A stretch of DNA of 64,000 nucleotides from Streptomyces atroolivaceus (GCF_000717025.1 NZ_JNXG01000002.1:1116001-1180000); one strand, 5' to 3'; counted from the stretch's first letter, positions 43,089 to 54,535 are shown. The notes: generated by a model not told the origin, from the letters alone. Numbers and translations: made by a program.

Positions 43089-45767
43089 GTGAAGGCCATT
43101 CGTCGATTCACCGTGCGTCCCGTCCTCCCCGAACCCCTGCGACCGCTCAGCGACCTCGCCCGCAACCTGCGGTGGTCCTGGCACTCCGAGACCCAACACC
43201 TCTTCCAGGCCGTCGACCCGGAGGGCCGGCGGCCCGCGGACGCCGACCCCGTGCGCCTGCTCGGCGCCGTCTCCGCCGCGCGCCTCGCCGAGCTGGCCGG
43301 TGACCAGCACTTCCTGGGCCGGCTCACCGAGGTGTCCGAGGACCTCCGGGAGTACCTCGGCGGCCCGAGGTGGTATCAGAACCAGCTCTCCCAGGGCGCG
43401 GAGCTCCCCGCGGCCATCGCCTACTTCTCACCCGAATTCGGGGTCACCGCCGCTCTGCCCCAGTACTCGGGCGGGCTGGGCATCCTGGCCGGTGACCACC
43501 TGAAGGCCGCCAGCGATCTCGGCGTGCCGCTCATCGGGGTCGGTCTGCTCTACCGGCACGGCTACTTCCGCCAGAGCCTGTCCCGGGACGGCTGGCAGCA
43601 GGAGCACTACCCCGTCCTGGACCCCAACGAGCTGCCGCTCACGCTCCTGCGGGAGGCCGACGGCACCCCCAGCAGGGTGGTGCTCGCCCTGCCGGGGGGC
43701 CGCTCGCTGTACGCCTCCGTCTGGCAGGCCCAGGTCGGGCGGGTTCCCCTGCTGCTCCTCGACTCCGACGTGGAGGAGAACGCTCCGGGCGAGCGCGACG
43801 TCACCGACCGGCTCTACGGCGGCGGCAGTGACCACCGGCTGCTGCAGGAGATGCTGCTCGGCATCGGCGGTGTGCGCGCCGTGCGCACCTACTGCCGGCT
43901 GACCGGGCACGCGGCCCCCGAGGTCTTCCACACCAACGAGGGGCACGCCGGATTCCTCGGCCTGGAGCGGATCCGGGAGCTCTGCGACGAGGGGCTGGAC
44001 TTCGACGCCGCCCTGGAGGTCGTACGGGCCGGCGCGGTGTTCACCACGCACACCCCGGTACCCGCCGGGATAGACCGATTCGAACGCCAGCTCGTGGCCC
44101 GCCACTTCGGTGACGACGGCGAGCTGCCCGGGGTCGGCGTGGACCGGATCCTGCGCCTCGGGATGGAGACCTACCCCGGCGGCGAGCCGGACCTCTTCAA
44201 CATGGCGGTCATGGGGCTGCGGCTCGCCCAGCGGGCCAACGGGGTCTCCACCCTGCACGGAGCCGTCAGCCGGGAGATGTTCTCCGGGCTGTGGCCGGGA
44301 TTCGACCCTTCCGAGGTGCCGATCACCTCGGTGACCAACGGGGTGCACGCCCCGACCTGGGTCGCTCCCGAGGTTTCCCGGCTCGGCGCACGCGCCTTCG
44401 GCTCCGAACGCGCCGGGAACGGCGCCGCCGGAGCGGAGACCGGCCGGGAGGACGGCACCGGAGCCGAGGGGGCAGACGCGTCCGGACGGTGGGACGCCGT
44501 GACCGCCGTCCCCGACCGGGAGATCTGGGACCTGCGCCGGGGGCTGCGCGAACAACTCGTCACCGAGGTGCGCAAGCGGCTGTACGCCTCCTGGCGCACG
44601 CGCGGCGCGGGCACCGCCGAACTGGGCTGGATCGACGGTGTGCTCGATCCGGACGTCCTGACCATCGGCTTCGCCCGCCGGGTGCCCTCGTACAAGCGGC
44701 TCACGCTCATGCTGCACGACCGCCGACGGCTGCGGGAGCTGCTGCTCCACCCGACGCACCCGATCCAGATCGTCGTCGCCGGAAAGGCCCACCCCGCCGA
44801 CGACGGCGGCAAACGGCTGGTCCAGGAGCTGGTGCGGTTCTCCGACGACCCGCGGGTGCGTCACCGCATCGTCTTCCTGCCGGACTACGGCATGGGGATG
44901 GCGCAGAAGCTCTACCCGGGCTGCGACGTCTGGCTCAACAACCCGCTGCGGCCCCTGGAGGCCTGCGGCACCAGCGGCATGAAGGCGGCGCTCAACGGCT
45001 GCCTCAACCTCTCCGTGCGCGACGGCTGGTGGGACGAGTGGTTCGGCTCCGACTTCGGCTGGGCGATCCCCACCGCCGACGGCTCCGCCACCGACGAGGA
45101 GCGGCGTGACGAGCTGGAGGCCAACGCCCTCTACGCGCTCATCGAGGACCGGGTCGCGCCCCGCTTCTACGACCGCAACGCCGAGGACCTGCCCGAGCGT
45201 TGGATCGAGATGGTGCGCAGCACCCTGGTCACCCTGGGCCCCAAGGTCCTCGCGGGCCGCATGGTGCGTGAGTACGTCGAGAGGCTCTACGCCCCCGCCG
45301 CGCTGTCCCGCCGGGCACTGGAGCCCGCGGCCGCCCGCGAACTCGCCCTCTGGAAGGCCCGGATCCGTGCGGCCTGGCCGCAGGTGGCGGTCGACCATGT
45401 GGAGACCTCCGCCGACACGGGCGTCGGCGGCTCCGCCGAGCTGGGGTCCACCCTCGCGGTCCGGGTCCGGATCGCCCTGGGCGGTCTCGACCCGGAGGAC
45501 GTGGAGGTGCAGGTGGTCGCCGGGCGGGTCGACTCCGGGGACGGGATCGCGGAGGCGCGGACGTTCCCCCTGAAGCCGGCCGGCGGGCACGACCTGGAGG
45601 ACCGCTGGCTGTACGAGGGCCCGCTGGCCCTCGACCGTACGGGCCCCTACGGCTACACCGTGCGCGTCCTGCCCTCGCATCCGCTGCTCGCCTCGGGTGC
45701 GGAACTCGGCCTGGTCGCGGTGCCGAACGAGTCGACGGGCGACGGAGGCGGGGTGCTGCTGCGCTGA
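43089..45767 (+). CDS. glgP: Alpha-glucan (glycogen) phosphorylase
   Basis: An 892-residue GT35 enzyme of the short-type actinobacterial phosphorylases, releasing glucose-1-phosphate from alpha-glucan. It begins with RRFTVRPVLPEPLRPLSDLA and has AYFSPEFGVTAALPQYSGGLGILAGDHLKAASDLG, FHTNEGHAGF, TTHTPVPAGIDRF and VTNGVHAPTWVAPE. The PLP region reads GTSGMKAALNGCLNLSVRDGWWDE, with the active-site Lys in SGMKAA. An Ala/Gly/Glu-rich insert (about 440-475) is a likely disordered loop. The GTG at 43089, with GGTGGGA upstream, starts at the family N-terminus. Divergence from glgE places glucan breakdown beside its synthesis. Confidence 0.95.
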   Translation: MKAIRRFTVRPVLPEPLRPLSDLARNLRWSWHSETQHLFQAVDPEGRRPADADPVRLLGAVSAARLAELAGDQHFLGRLTEVSEDLREYLGGPRWYQNQLSQGAELPAAIAYFSPEFGVTAALPQYSGGLGILAGDHLKAASDLGVPLIGVGLLYRHGYFRQSLSRDGWQQEHYPVLDPNELPLTLLREADGTPSRVVLALPGGRSLYASVWQAQVGRVPLLLLDSDVEENAPGERDVTDRLYGGGSDHRLLQEMLLGIGGVRAVRTYCRLTGHAAPEVFHTNEGHAGFLGLERIRELCDEGLDFDAALEVVRAGAVFTTHTPVPAGIDRFERQLVARHFGDDGELPGVGVDRILRLGMETYPGGEPDLFNMAVMGLRLAQRANGVSTLHGAVSREMFSGLWPGFDPSEVPITSVTNGVHAPTWVAPEVSRLGARAFGSERAGNGAAGAETGREDGTGAEGADASGRWDAVTAVPDREIWDLRRGLREQLVTEVRKRLYASWRTRGAGTAELGWIDGVLDPDVLTIGFARRVPSYKRLTLMLHDRRRLRELLLHPTHPIQIVVAGKAHPADDGGKRLVQELVRFSDDPRVRHRIVFLPDYGMGMAQKLYPGCDVWLNNPLRPLEACGTSGMKAALNGCLNLSVRDGWWDEWFGSDFGWAIPTADGSATDEERRDELEANALYALIEDRVAPRFYDRNAEDLPERWIEMVRSTLVTLGPKVLAGRMVREYVERLYAPAALSRRALEPAAARELALWKARIRAAWPQVAVDHVETSADTGVGGSAELGSTLAVRVRIALGGLDPEDVEVQVVAGRVDSGDGIAEARTFPLKPAGGHDLEDRWLYEGPLALDRTGPYGYTVRVLPSHPLLASGAELGLVAVPNESTGDGGGVLLR

Positions 45768-45781
45768 CGCCCCGCGCTCAG

Positions 45782-45815
45782 GGTGGGCCCGGCGCGCCTC
45801 CGCGCCGGGCCCACC
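45782..45815 (+). terminator. Terminator after glgP
   Basis: Perfect 15-bp arms, GGTGGGCCCGGCGCG and its inverse, with the tetraloop CCTC, 14 bases after the stop. Confidence 0.85.
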
Positions 45816-45955
45816 TCCGTGCGTACCGGCCCACCGAGAACCGGCAGGGGTGTTTTCGCCGTGATCTCGCTAACATGACAGCCCTGCCGAAGTGGCCCAG
45901 CAGCCACCGATGCGCCAGCGAGGCGTCCCACAGGGCGCGAGTGGAGGTCAGCACG

Positions 45956-47764
<1,809 letters not shown>

Positions 47765-47774
47765 CAAGCGGAAC

Positions 47775-47802
47775 GGCTCCGGGGAGGGTGCTCCCCGGAG
47801 CC
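47775..47802. terminator. Bidirectional terminator between the PP2C gene and the metalloprotease gene
   Basis: Perfect 12-bp arms GGCTCCGGGGAG and CTCCCCGGAGCC with a GGTG loop, between converging genes. Confidence 0.82.
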
Positions 47803-47851
47803 ATTCCCGCTCTACCGCGGAGGACGCCTGCTCAGCGTCCCCGTACGGTGC

Positions 47852-49897
47852 TCAGAAGGTGAGCTTCACGCTGTTGAAGGTGCCGGTGTCGCCCGAGTAT
47901 GCGTCCTGGACCTTGAGGTTCCACGTGCCGTTGGCCACCTCGGAGGAGGCGTTGACCGTGTAGGTCGCCACCACGTTGTCCGCGGAGTCGCTCGACGAGG
48001 AGTTCTTCAGGCGGTACGCCGTCCCGTCCGGGGCGACCAGGTCGAGGACGAGGTCACCGCGGTAGGTGTGGGTGATGTTGACCGCCACCGAGAGGTCGCT
48101 GGGCGCGTTGCCGGTGACGCCGCTGACGACGACCGGGATGTTGGTGGTGCTGCGGTCGGCGAGCGCCTTCGCGGTCGTGTTCTGGAAGACGGTGCCACCC
48201 GGGTCGGGGTCGCCGCCGCCGGGCCGGGAGCCCACGGCGATTCCGGCCCACGCGTGGGCGACCGCGGCGTACTCGGTGCTCGTGGTGCCGTACAGCTCAC
48301 CGGCCACGGCGAGGGTGCCGGTGCGGGCCGCCGCGTAGTTCGTGGTGGAGGTGAACTTCGTGGTGAGCGCCTTGAACCAGATCTGCAGCGCCTTGTCCCG
48401 GCCGATGCCGGTCACCGGGAGGCCGTCGGACGTCGGGGAGTTGTAGGAGACCCCGTTGACGGTCTTGGCGCCGCTGCCCTCGGAGAGCAGGTAGAAGAAG
48501 TGGTTCGCCGGGCCCGAGGAGTAGTGGACGTCGACCGAGCCGATGCCCGAGTACCAGTAGTCCTTGGACGCGCCGTCCTGGCTCGGCTTGTCCATGTAGC
48601 GCAGCGGGGTGCCGTCGCCGTTGATGTCGATCTTCTCGCCGACCAGGTAGTCGCCCGGGTCCTGGGCGGTGTTCGAGTAGAACTCCACGCCTGCCGCGAA
48701 GATGTCCGAGGTCGCCTCGTTGAGGCCGCCCGACTCACCGCTGTAGACGAGCCCCGCGGTGTTGGAGGTGACGCCGTGTGTCATCTCGTGGGCCGCCACG
48801 TCCAGCGAGGTCAGCGGCTTGAGGTTGCCGCTGCCGTCTCCGTAGGTCATGCAGAAGCAGCTGTCGGACCAGAAGGCGTTGACGTAGTTGTTGCCGTAGT
48901 GGACACGCGAGTACGCGCCGACTCCGTCGCCCCTGATGCCGCTGCGGCCCATCACGTTCTTGAAGAAGTCCCAGGTCTCCGCGGCGCCGTAGTGGGCGTC
49001 GGCGGCGGCGGTCTCGAGGTTCGAGGCGCTGCCGTTGCCCCAGACGTCGTCCGCTCCGGAGAACAGCGTGCCGGTGCCGGACGTGCCGCGGTTGAGGTTG
49101 TACGTCCTGTGGTTGCCGCGCGCGGTGTCCGTCAGGTTGTACGAGCCCGAGGAGCCGGAGGTCCCGAGCGTCACCTGGCCGTTGTACTGGGTGTTGCCGG
49201 TGCCGTTCTCGATGGCCTGCCACTCGTAGAGCTTGGCGCCGGAGGAGGCGTCCGTGATGACGTGCAGCTCGTTCGGCGTGCCGTCGTGCTGGAGGCCGCC
49301 GACCACGGTCTCGTACGCGAGCTGCGGGGTGCCGCTCGCCGCCCAGACGACCTTGCGCGGGGCCTTGCTCGCCTCGGTGCTCTTCGAGCCTTCGGCCCGG
49401 GCCGCGGTGAGCGCCTGCTTCTCGGCGGTGGCCGGGGCGACGTCCGCGGTGGTGCCGACCGCCTTCAGCTGCGCGCCGGTCGCCTTGGACGCCTTGGTGA
49501 CGCCCTCGGTCGTCCCGGACTTCGACTCGGCCACGACCAGGTCGCCACCGAGGACGGGGAGACCGTCGAGGGTGCGCTCGTAGCGGGTGTGTGTCGTGCC
49601 GTCGACGTCCTTGACGACGTCGCGGACCACGAGCTTCTCCGTGGCGCCGAGCCCGAGCTCCTCGGCGGTGGCCGCCTTGGTCGAGTTGGCCACCCGGAGC
49701 AGTTCGGCACGCTGGGCGGGGGAGAGCTTCGCGGGGAGCGCGCCGGGGTCGGCGCCCTTCACCGCGGCTGCGGGGGCCGCTGTCGTGCCTTCGGGGGCGG
49801 CCGTTGCGGCACCGCCCTGCATTCCGACGGCGAGGAGGGCGGCTGCGGCTATCAGAGCGCCGGTCGCGGTGGCACGACGGCTGGGCGTGGGTCTCAC
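47852..49897 (-). CDS. Secreted M4 (thermolysin-type) neutral metalloprotease with P-domain
   Basis: A 681-residue preproenzyme. The Sec/Tat-like signal runs RRATATGALIAAAALLAVGM and ends near AATAAPEG. An FTP/PepSY propeptide occupies about 40-225 (VVRDVVKDVDGTTHTRYERT, LYEWQAIENGTGN). The catalytic domain carries the zinc motif HEMTHGVTSNTAGLVY, the GESGGLNEATSDIFA downstream Glu ligand and the catalytic His of VDVHYSSGPANHFFYLL. The last 130 residues form a P/Homo B-type domain (NIPVVVSGVTGNAP, NITHTYRGDLVLDLVAPDG, NGTWNLKVQD) found in many Streptomyces exoproteases. It starts at GTG. It probably digests external proteins as nutrients. Confidence 0.95.
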   Translation of the reverse strand: MRPTPSRRATATGALIAAAALLAVGMQGGAATAAPEGTTAAPAAAVKGADPGALPAKLSPAQRAELLRVANSTKAATAEELGLGATEKLVVRDVVKDVDGTTHTRYERTLDGLPVLGGDLVVAESKSGTTEGVTKASKATGAQLKAVGTTADVAPATAEKQALTAARAEGSKSTEASKAPRKVVWAASGTPQLAYETVVGGLQHDGTPNELHVITDASSGAKLYEWQAIENGTGNTQYNGQVTLGTSGSSGSYNLTDTARGNHRTYNLNRGTSGTGTLFSGADDVWGNGSASNLETAAADAHYGAAETWDFFKNVMGRSGIRGDGVGAYSRVHYGNNYVNAFWSDSCFCMTYGDGSGNLKPLTSLDVAAHEMTHGVTSNTAGLVYSGESGGLNEATSDIFAAGVEFYSNTAQDPGDYLVGEKIDINGDGTPLRYMDKPSQDGASKDYWYSGIGSVDVHYSSGPANHFFYLLSEGSGAKTVNGVSYNSPTSDGLPVTGIGRDKALQIWFKALTTKFTSTTNYAAARTGTLAVAGELYGTTSTEYAAVAHAWAGIAVGSRPGGGDPDPGGTVFQNTTAKALADRSTTNIPVVVSGVTGNAPSDLSVAVNITHTYRGDLVLDLVAPDGTAYRLKNSSSSDSADNVVATYTVNASSEVANGTWNLKVQDAYSGDTGTFNSVKLTF

Positions 49898-50142
49898 GCG
49901 GACTCCTTCTGCGAGGGGGGCGCCGGCCGACTGGCCGGGCAGAGCAGGCGGTGCGTGGAACGGGGGAAGAGTGCCAGCCGGAGCGCGTGCGTGTCAGGAC
50001 CGCGTCAACACATTGGCCGGAAGTCGTCCGTTGCCAGAAGTGCAGTGTTCGTTAACCGGACGTTTCGCCATGTGTCACCCGAGTGACTCAGGGGGCGTGC
50101 CGGGAGGTCGTGAGGCCTTACGTCGCAGGGAGGGTTGAGATT

Positions 50143-50169
50143 CCGTTCGAATACGCATTGTTCGAACGG
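50143..50169. repeat. Inverted repeat with TTCGAA arms
   Basis: Perfect 9-bp arms CCGTTCGAA and TTCGAACGG around TACGCATTG. Each arm holds a TTCGAA. It lies about 246 bases upstream of the metalloprotease start. Confidence 0.6.
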
Positions 50170-50319
50170 CGGAGCCCGGAGCGGGCGGTGACCACGTGGT
50201 GAGACGGCGCGGAACGTGGCCAGTTCCGCGCCGTCCCGCGGAGCCCGAACCGGCCGGGTCCGGCTCCCGGCGTCGCGGGCACCGCGGAGCCCGGCGAACG
50301 AGCCGGCCGGGGGCCGGTC

Positions 50320-50790
50320 CGGCCGCACGGTCACCGACGGCGGTGCCGCCCGCAACCTGTCGCCGGCGGCCCCCGGGCAGCGCCGCCGCCTCCGGCCAGG
50401 TCACCACGGTCACGGGCTCCGGCTGCAACGGTCAGGGCATCTACGCCGGCCTCCGGGCCGTCGACGGCGCCCAGGGCGCGAACAAGCCCACCCCCTGCCT
50501 CGGCGGCCAGGACGAGACCGGGGCGGCCGGCGGGCCGCACCGGGTCGGCAACACCTTCGGCGGCCTGTTCGCCAACGGCGCCGAGTCCGGTACGGGCGGC
50601 ACCTTCGGCGTGCAGATCTTCGTCAAGGCCACCCTCCACGACGGCCGTGTCCGCGGAGAGGGACGTCGACCGCGCCCTGGTGACCCGCGCCGGCCACGGC
50701 CACCGTGCTCCTCATGGTGGCCGGATGGTTCGCGTCCCGCAGGGCGGGCGACGGCCCACCGCGGGTCCGGCTGCCCGGACCGCGCCCTGG
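50320..50790 (+). pseudogene. Possible frameshifted secreted-protein gene
   Basis: Three frames carry protein-like segments in order. GRTVTDGGAARNLSPAAPG (near 50320-50380) is followed in another frame by SGQVTTVTGSGCNGQGIYAG, AVDGAQGANKPTPCLGGQDE and VGNTFGGLFANGAESGTGGT, ending FGVQIFVKATLHDGRV near 50650. Then come AERDVDRALVT and, in a third shift, PATATVLLMVAGWFASRRAG, which looks like a membrane helix. The high third-position GC moves with the frame, as expected for a coding region that suffered indels. No start codon is assignable and no family is recognised. Confidence 0.35.
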
Positions 50791-50800
50791 GCGAAGACGG

Positions 50801-50834
50801 CGAGGGCTCCCCCACAGCAGGCGGGGAGCCCTCG
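50801..50834. terminator. Terminator before the ABC exporter genes (convergent side)
   Basis: Perfect 12-bp arms CGAGGGCTCCCC and GGGGAGCCCTCG with a 10-nt loop. It lies 31 bases after the stop of the minus-strand ABC gene and ends that operon. Confidence 0.8.
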
Positions 50835-50864
50835 TCGTGCGGCGGGCGGCGCCGTCGGGCGCCC

Positions 50865-52736
50865 TCAGGCCAGGCTCTCCCGCCACGCGCGGTGCAGGCC
50901 CGCGAACCGGCCGGTGCCGCCGATGAGTTCGGCCGGGGTGCCGTCCTCCACGATCCGGCCGTGCTCCATCACCAGGACCCGGTCCGCGATCTCCACCGTC
51001 GACAGACGGTGTGCGATCACCACCGCGGTGCGCCCGTGCAGCACGGTGTCCATCGCACGCTGCACCGCCCGCTCGCCCGGGACGTCCAGCGAGCTCGTCG
51101 CCTCGTCGAGGATCAGCACGGCGGGATCCGCGAGCAGGGCCCGGGCGAACGCCACGAGCTGTCGCTGGCCCGCGGAGATCCGGCCGCCCCGCTTCCGGAC
51201 ATCGGTGTCGTACCCGTCGGGCAGGGCGCTGATGAAATCGTGCGCCCCGATGGCCTTGGCCGCGTGCTCGATCTCCTCGGGCGTGGCCTCCGGCCGGCCG
51301 ATCGCGATGTTCTCGGCGATCGTCCCGGAGAAGAGGAACGCCTCCTGGGTCACCATCACCACGCCCCGGCGCAGCTCGGCCGTCGCCAGGTCGCGCAGAT
51401 CGGTGCCGTCCAGCAGGACCCGCCCCTCCGTCGGGTCGTAGAACCGAGCCAGCAGCTTCGCCAGCGTCGACTTGCCCGCACCCGTGGACCCGACCACGGC
51501 CACGGTCTGGCCCGCCGGGACGGTCAGACCGAAGCGCGGCAGGACCTCGCCGCCCGTGCGGTAGGCGAACCGCACCCCGTCGAACGTGACCTCACGGCCC
51601 GGATGGTCACCGGCGAGCGCGGGCAGCGCCTTGGGCGCCACGGGCTCCGGGACCGTGGGCGTCTGCGCGAGCAGGCCCGCGATCTTCTCGAGCGAGGCGG
51701 CCGCCGACTGGTAGGAGTTCAGGAACATCGCCAGCCGGTCGATCGGGTCGTACAGCCGCCGCAGGTACAGCACCGCCGCGGCCAGCACGCCGAGCGCCAG
51801 GGTGCCCGAGGCCACCCGGTGGGCACCCCACAGCACCATCGCGGCGACCGCCGTGTTGGCGACGAGCCGGGAGCCGACGACGTAGCGGGCCATCTCCAGC
51901 AGCGCGTCGCCGTTCGTCCGCTCGTGCCGGCGGTTGAACACCGCGAAGTCCTTGTCGTTGGCACGCTCCCTGCGGAAGGCCTGCACGGGACGGATCCCGT
52001 TCATCGTCTCGGCGAACTTCACGATGACCGAGGCGATCGCCGTGGAGCGCGCCGAGTACGCCTTCGCCGCCCGCCGGCGGTAGGTGCGCACCAGCAGGTA
52101 CAGGGGAGCGAAGGAGGCCACGGCGATGGCGCCGATGCCGAGGTCGAGCCAGAGCAGCATCACGGAGATGGCCACGAACGACAGGACCACGCCGATGAGT
52201 TCCTGGAGTCCTTCGCTCAGCAGCTCGCGCAGGGACTCCACGTCCGTGGTCGAGCGGGAGATCAGCCGGCCCGAGGTGTAGCGCTCGTGGAAGTCCACAC
52301 TCAGCGCCTGGGCGTGACGGAAGATCCGCCCGCGCAGGTCGAGCAGCACGTCCTGGTTGATCCGGGCGGCCGCCCGGATGAAGGCGTACTGGAGGAGGCC
52401 CGCGCCGGCCGAGCACACCGCGTATCCGATGCCCACGGCGATCAGCGGGCCGTAGTCGTGGTCCCGGAACGCGGGCACGCCGCTGTCGATGGCGTACGCG
52501 ACCAGCAGCGGCCCCGCCTGCACGGCGGCCTGCTGGACGACCAGCAGGAGGGAGACCACCGCCACCCTGGCCCGCATCGGGGCGAGGAGGGAGATCAGCA
52601 GCGCCCGGGTGGCACCCCGGGGAGTGGGCAGGGCGTCGGCGTCGAAGAGGTCCCCTTCGCCCGGCGCACCGCCGGGCCTGTTCCCGGGCAGGTCCTCGTC
52701 CGCGAGGGCGGGACCGTCGGCAGTCGTGCTGGTCAT
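50865..52736 (-). CDS. ABC exporter half-transporter, subunit B
   Basis: A 623-residue membrane-ATPase fusion with six helices and then an ATPase domain. It has Walker A VVGSTGAGKSTL, a Q loop, and Walker B LILDEATSSLD with catalytic Glu. Its signature reads ISAGQRQ where LSGGQ is usual. That degenerate signature complements the changed Walker B of the partner encoded just upstream. Together they form a heterodimeric exporter with one intact and one inactive ATP site, as in BmrCD or TM287/288. Its start overlaps the partner's stop by 4 bases. Substrate unknown, possibly drugs or lipids. Confidence 0.93.
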   Translation of the reverse strand: MTSTTADGPALADEDLPGNRPGGAPGEGDLFDADALPTPRGATRALLISLLAPMRARVAVVSLLLVVQQAAVQAGPLLVAYAIDSGVPAFRDHDYGPLIAVGIGYAVCSAGAGLLQYAFIRAAARINQDVLLDLRGRIFRHAQALSVDFHERYTSGRLISRSTTDVESLRELLSEGLQELIGVVLSFVAISVMLLWLDLGIGAIAVASFAPLYLLVRTYRRRAAKAYSARSTAIASVIVKFAETMNGIRPVQAFRRERANDKDFAVFNRRHERTNGDALLEMARYVVGSRLVANTAVAAMVLWGAHRVASGTLALGVLAAAVLYLRRLYDPIDRLAMFLNSYQSAAASLEKIAGLLAQTPTVPEPVAPKALPALAGDHPGREVTFDGVRFAYRTGGEVLPRFGLTVPAGQTVAVVGSTGAGKSTLAKLLARFYDPTEGRVLLDGTDLRDLATAELRRGVVMVTQEAFLFSGTIAENIAIGRPEATPEEIEHAAKAIGAHDFISALPDGYDTDVRKRGGRISAGQRQLVAFARALLADPAVLILDEATSSLDVPGERAVQRAMDTVLHGRTAVVIAHRLSTVEIADRVLVMEHGRIVEDGTPAELIGGTGRFAGLHRAWRESLA

Positions 52737-54535
52737 CGGGTGCTGCCCTCCTCGGAGACAAGAACACCGGCGTCCCCGGCACCGGACATCAGCCAGGCGT
52801 ATTCGGCGTTGGTGCGCAGAAGTTCCTGATGGGTGCCCACGGCGCTGATCCGGCCCCCGGACAGCAGGGCGACCCGGTCCGCCAGCATCACCGTGGACGG
52901 CCGGTGGGCGACGACCAGGGCCGTCGTCTCCTCCAGCACACGGCGCAGTGCCGCCTCCACCAGCGCCTCCGTGTGCACGTCGAGGGCGGAGAGCGGGTCG
53001 TCGAGCACCAGGAAGCGCGGCCCGCCGACCACGGCGCGGGCCAGTGCCAGACGCTGACGCTGACCACCGGAGAGGCTGAGCCCCTGTTCGCCGACCTGGG
53101 TGCCGATGCCCTGCGGAAGCTCGTGCACGAAGTCGGCCTGCGCGACCGACAGTGCCCGGCGCAGCTCCTGTTCGCCCGCGCCCTCCGCGCCCATCGACAC
53201 GTTCTCCCCGACGGTCGCCGAGAAGAGTGTGGGTTCCTCGAAGGCCACCGACACCAGCTCGCGCAGCCGGGGCCGCTCCATGGTGGCGATGTCCTCGCCG
53301 TCCAGCAGGATCCGGCCCCCGGTGACCTCGTGCAGCCGGGGGACGAGCGTCGTCAGCGTAGTCTTCCCGGAGCCCGTGGCACCCACCAGGGCCATCGTCT
53401 CACCGGGGCGGATCCGCAGGTCGATCCGGTCCAGGACGGGAGGTGATCCGGGCTCGGCGTCGGGGTAGCGGAACTCCACCCCTTCGAAGACGAGCCCCTG
53501 GGATCCTCTCCCGGCCGCCTCTCCCGGCGTCCCCGCCTCCGGCTCCTCCGCGACGTCCATGACCTCGAAGAAGCGGTCGGCGGCCGTCGCCGACTCCTGG
53601 CTCATCGCCAGCAGGAAGCCGATCGACTCGACCGGCCAGCGCAGTGCCAGGGCAGTCGAGAGGAACGCGACGAGCGTCCCTGCCGACAGGTCGCCGTCGG
53701 CGACCTGGATCGTGCCGAGCACCAGCGCGGCACCGATCGCCAGCTCGGGAATGACGGTGATGAGCGCCCAGATCCCCGCGAGCAGCCGGGCCTTGCCCAG
53801 TTCGGTGGTCCGCAGCCGCTGCGCGAGCGCACGGAAGGCCAGCGCCTGGCTGCGGTTGCGGCCGAACCCCTTGACGATACGGATGCCCAGCACGCTCTCC
53901 TCGACGACCGTCGTCAGATCCCCGACCTGGTCCTGGGCCTTGCGCGCCACCAGTGAGTACTTCGTCTCGAAGAGCGAGCACAGGACCATCAGAGGGAGGG
54001 CGGGTGCGAGCAGCACCAGCCCCAGGGACCACTCCTGGGCGAACAGGATGACGAACCCCACCAGAATGGTCGTGGCGTTGACCAGCAGGAACGTCAGCGG
54101 GAAGGCCAGGAACATGCGCAGCAGCATCAGATCCGTGGTCCCACGCGAGAGCAGCTGGCCGGAGGGCCAGCGGTCGTGGAACGCCACCGGAAGCCGCTGC
54201 AGATGGCGGTAGAGATCGGCGCGCATCGACGCCTCGACACCGGCCAGCGGCCGGGCCACGAGCCACCGCCGGAGCCCGAACAGCCCTGCCTCTGCGATGC
54301 CCAGCAGCAGCAGGTAGAGCGCCCCCAGCCAGACCCCGCCCGGATCACGGTCCGCGACGGGGCCGTCCACCATCCACTTGAGGACCAGCGGGATCACCAG
54401 GGCGAGACAGGACGCGAGGACCGCCACGAGCGCCGCGCTGATCCAGCGCGCGCGCACCGGTCTGACATAGGGCCACAGTCGCAGGAGGGAGCGCACGGCG
54501 GACCGGTCCGTGGGCTCTGCAGGTTTTTCGGGCAT
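52733..54535 (-). CDS. ABC exporter half-transporter, subunit A (degenerate ATP site)
   Basis: A 600-residue half-transporter. Six helices precede an ATPase domain with Walker A LVGATGSGKTTL, canonical signature LSGGQRQRLAL and H loop VAHRPSTVM. Walker B reads FLVLDDPLSALD, with Asp in place of the catalytic Glu, which inactivates hydrolysis at its own site. It is the first gene of the two-gene operon. The ATG at 54535 lies 12 bases after an in-frame-free region and is divergent from the ABC-2 operon. Confidence 0.93.
   Translation of the reverse strand: MPEKPAEPTDRSAVRSLLRLWPYVRPVRARWISAALVAVLASCLALVIPLVLKWMVDGPVADRDPGGVWLGALYLLLLGIAEAGLFGLRRWLVARPLAGVEASMRADLYRHLQRLPVAFHDRWPSGQLLSRGTTDLMLLRMFLAFPLTFLLVNATTILVGFVILFAQEWSLGLVLLAPALPLMVLCSLFETKYSLVARKAQDQVGDLTTVVEESVLGIRIVKGFGRNRSQALAFRALAQRLRTTELGKARLLAGIWALITVIPELAIGAALVLGTIQVADGDLSAGTLVAFLSTALALRWPVESIGFLLAMSQESATAADRFFEVMDVAEEPEAGTPGEAAGRGSQGLVFEGVEFRYPDAEPGSPPVLDRIDLRIRPGETMALVGATGSGKTTLTTLVPRLHEVTGGRILLDGEDIATMERPRLRELVSVAFEEPTLFSATVGENVSMGAEGAGEQELRRALSVAQADFVHELPQGIGTQVGEQGLSLSGGQRQRLALARAVVGGPRFLVLDDPLSALDVHTEALVEAALRRVLEETTALVVAHRPSTVMLADRVALLSGGRISAVGTHQELLRTNAEYAWLMSGAGDAGVLVSEEGSTR

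Larger units (their letters stand above)
49898..50864. other. Intergenic region with possible decayed gene
   Basis: About 967 bases. The first 250 include the metalloprotease upstream region and an inverted repeat at 50143-50169. From about 50300 to 50790 the plus strand shows pieces of protein-like sequence in different frames (separate entry). The end holds a terminator at 50801-50834. No intact gene is recognised. Confidence 0.6.

Noticed and set aside
50143..50169. LexA (SOS) box
   Set aside because: Actinobacterial LexA sites read CGAAC-N4-GTTCG. Here the arms are in the opposite order and further apart.
50196..52829. 877-codon plus-strand open frame through the ABC exporter gene
   Set aside because: Most of it is antisense to a certain ABC gene; only the first 150 codons contain interesting fragments, treated separately.
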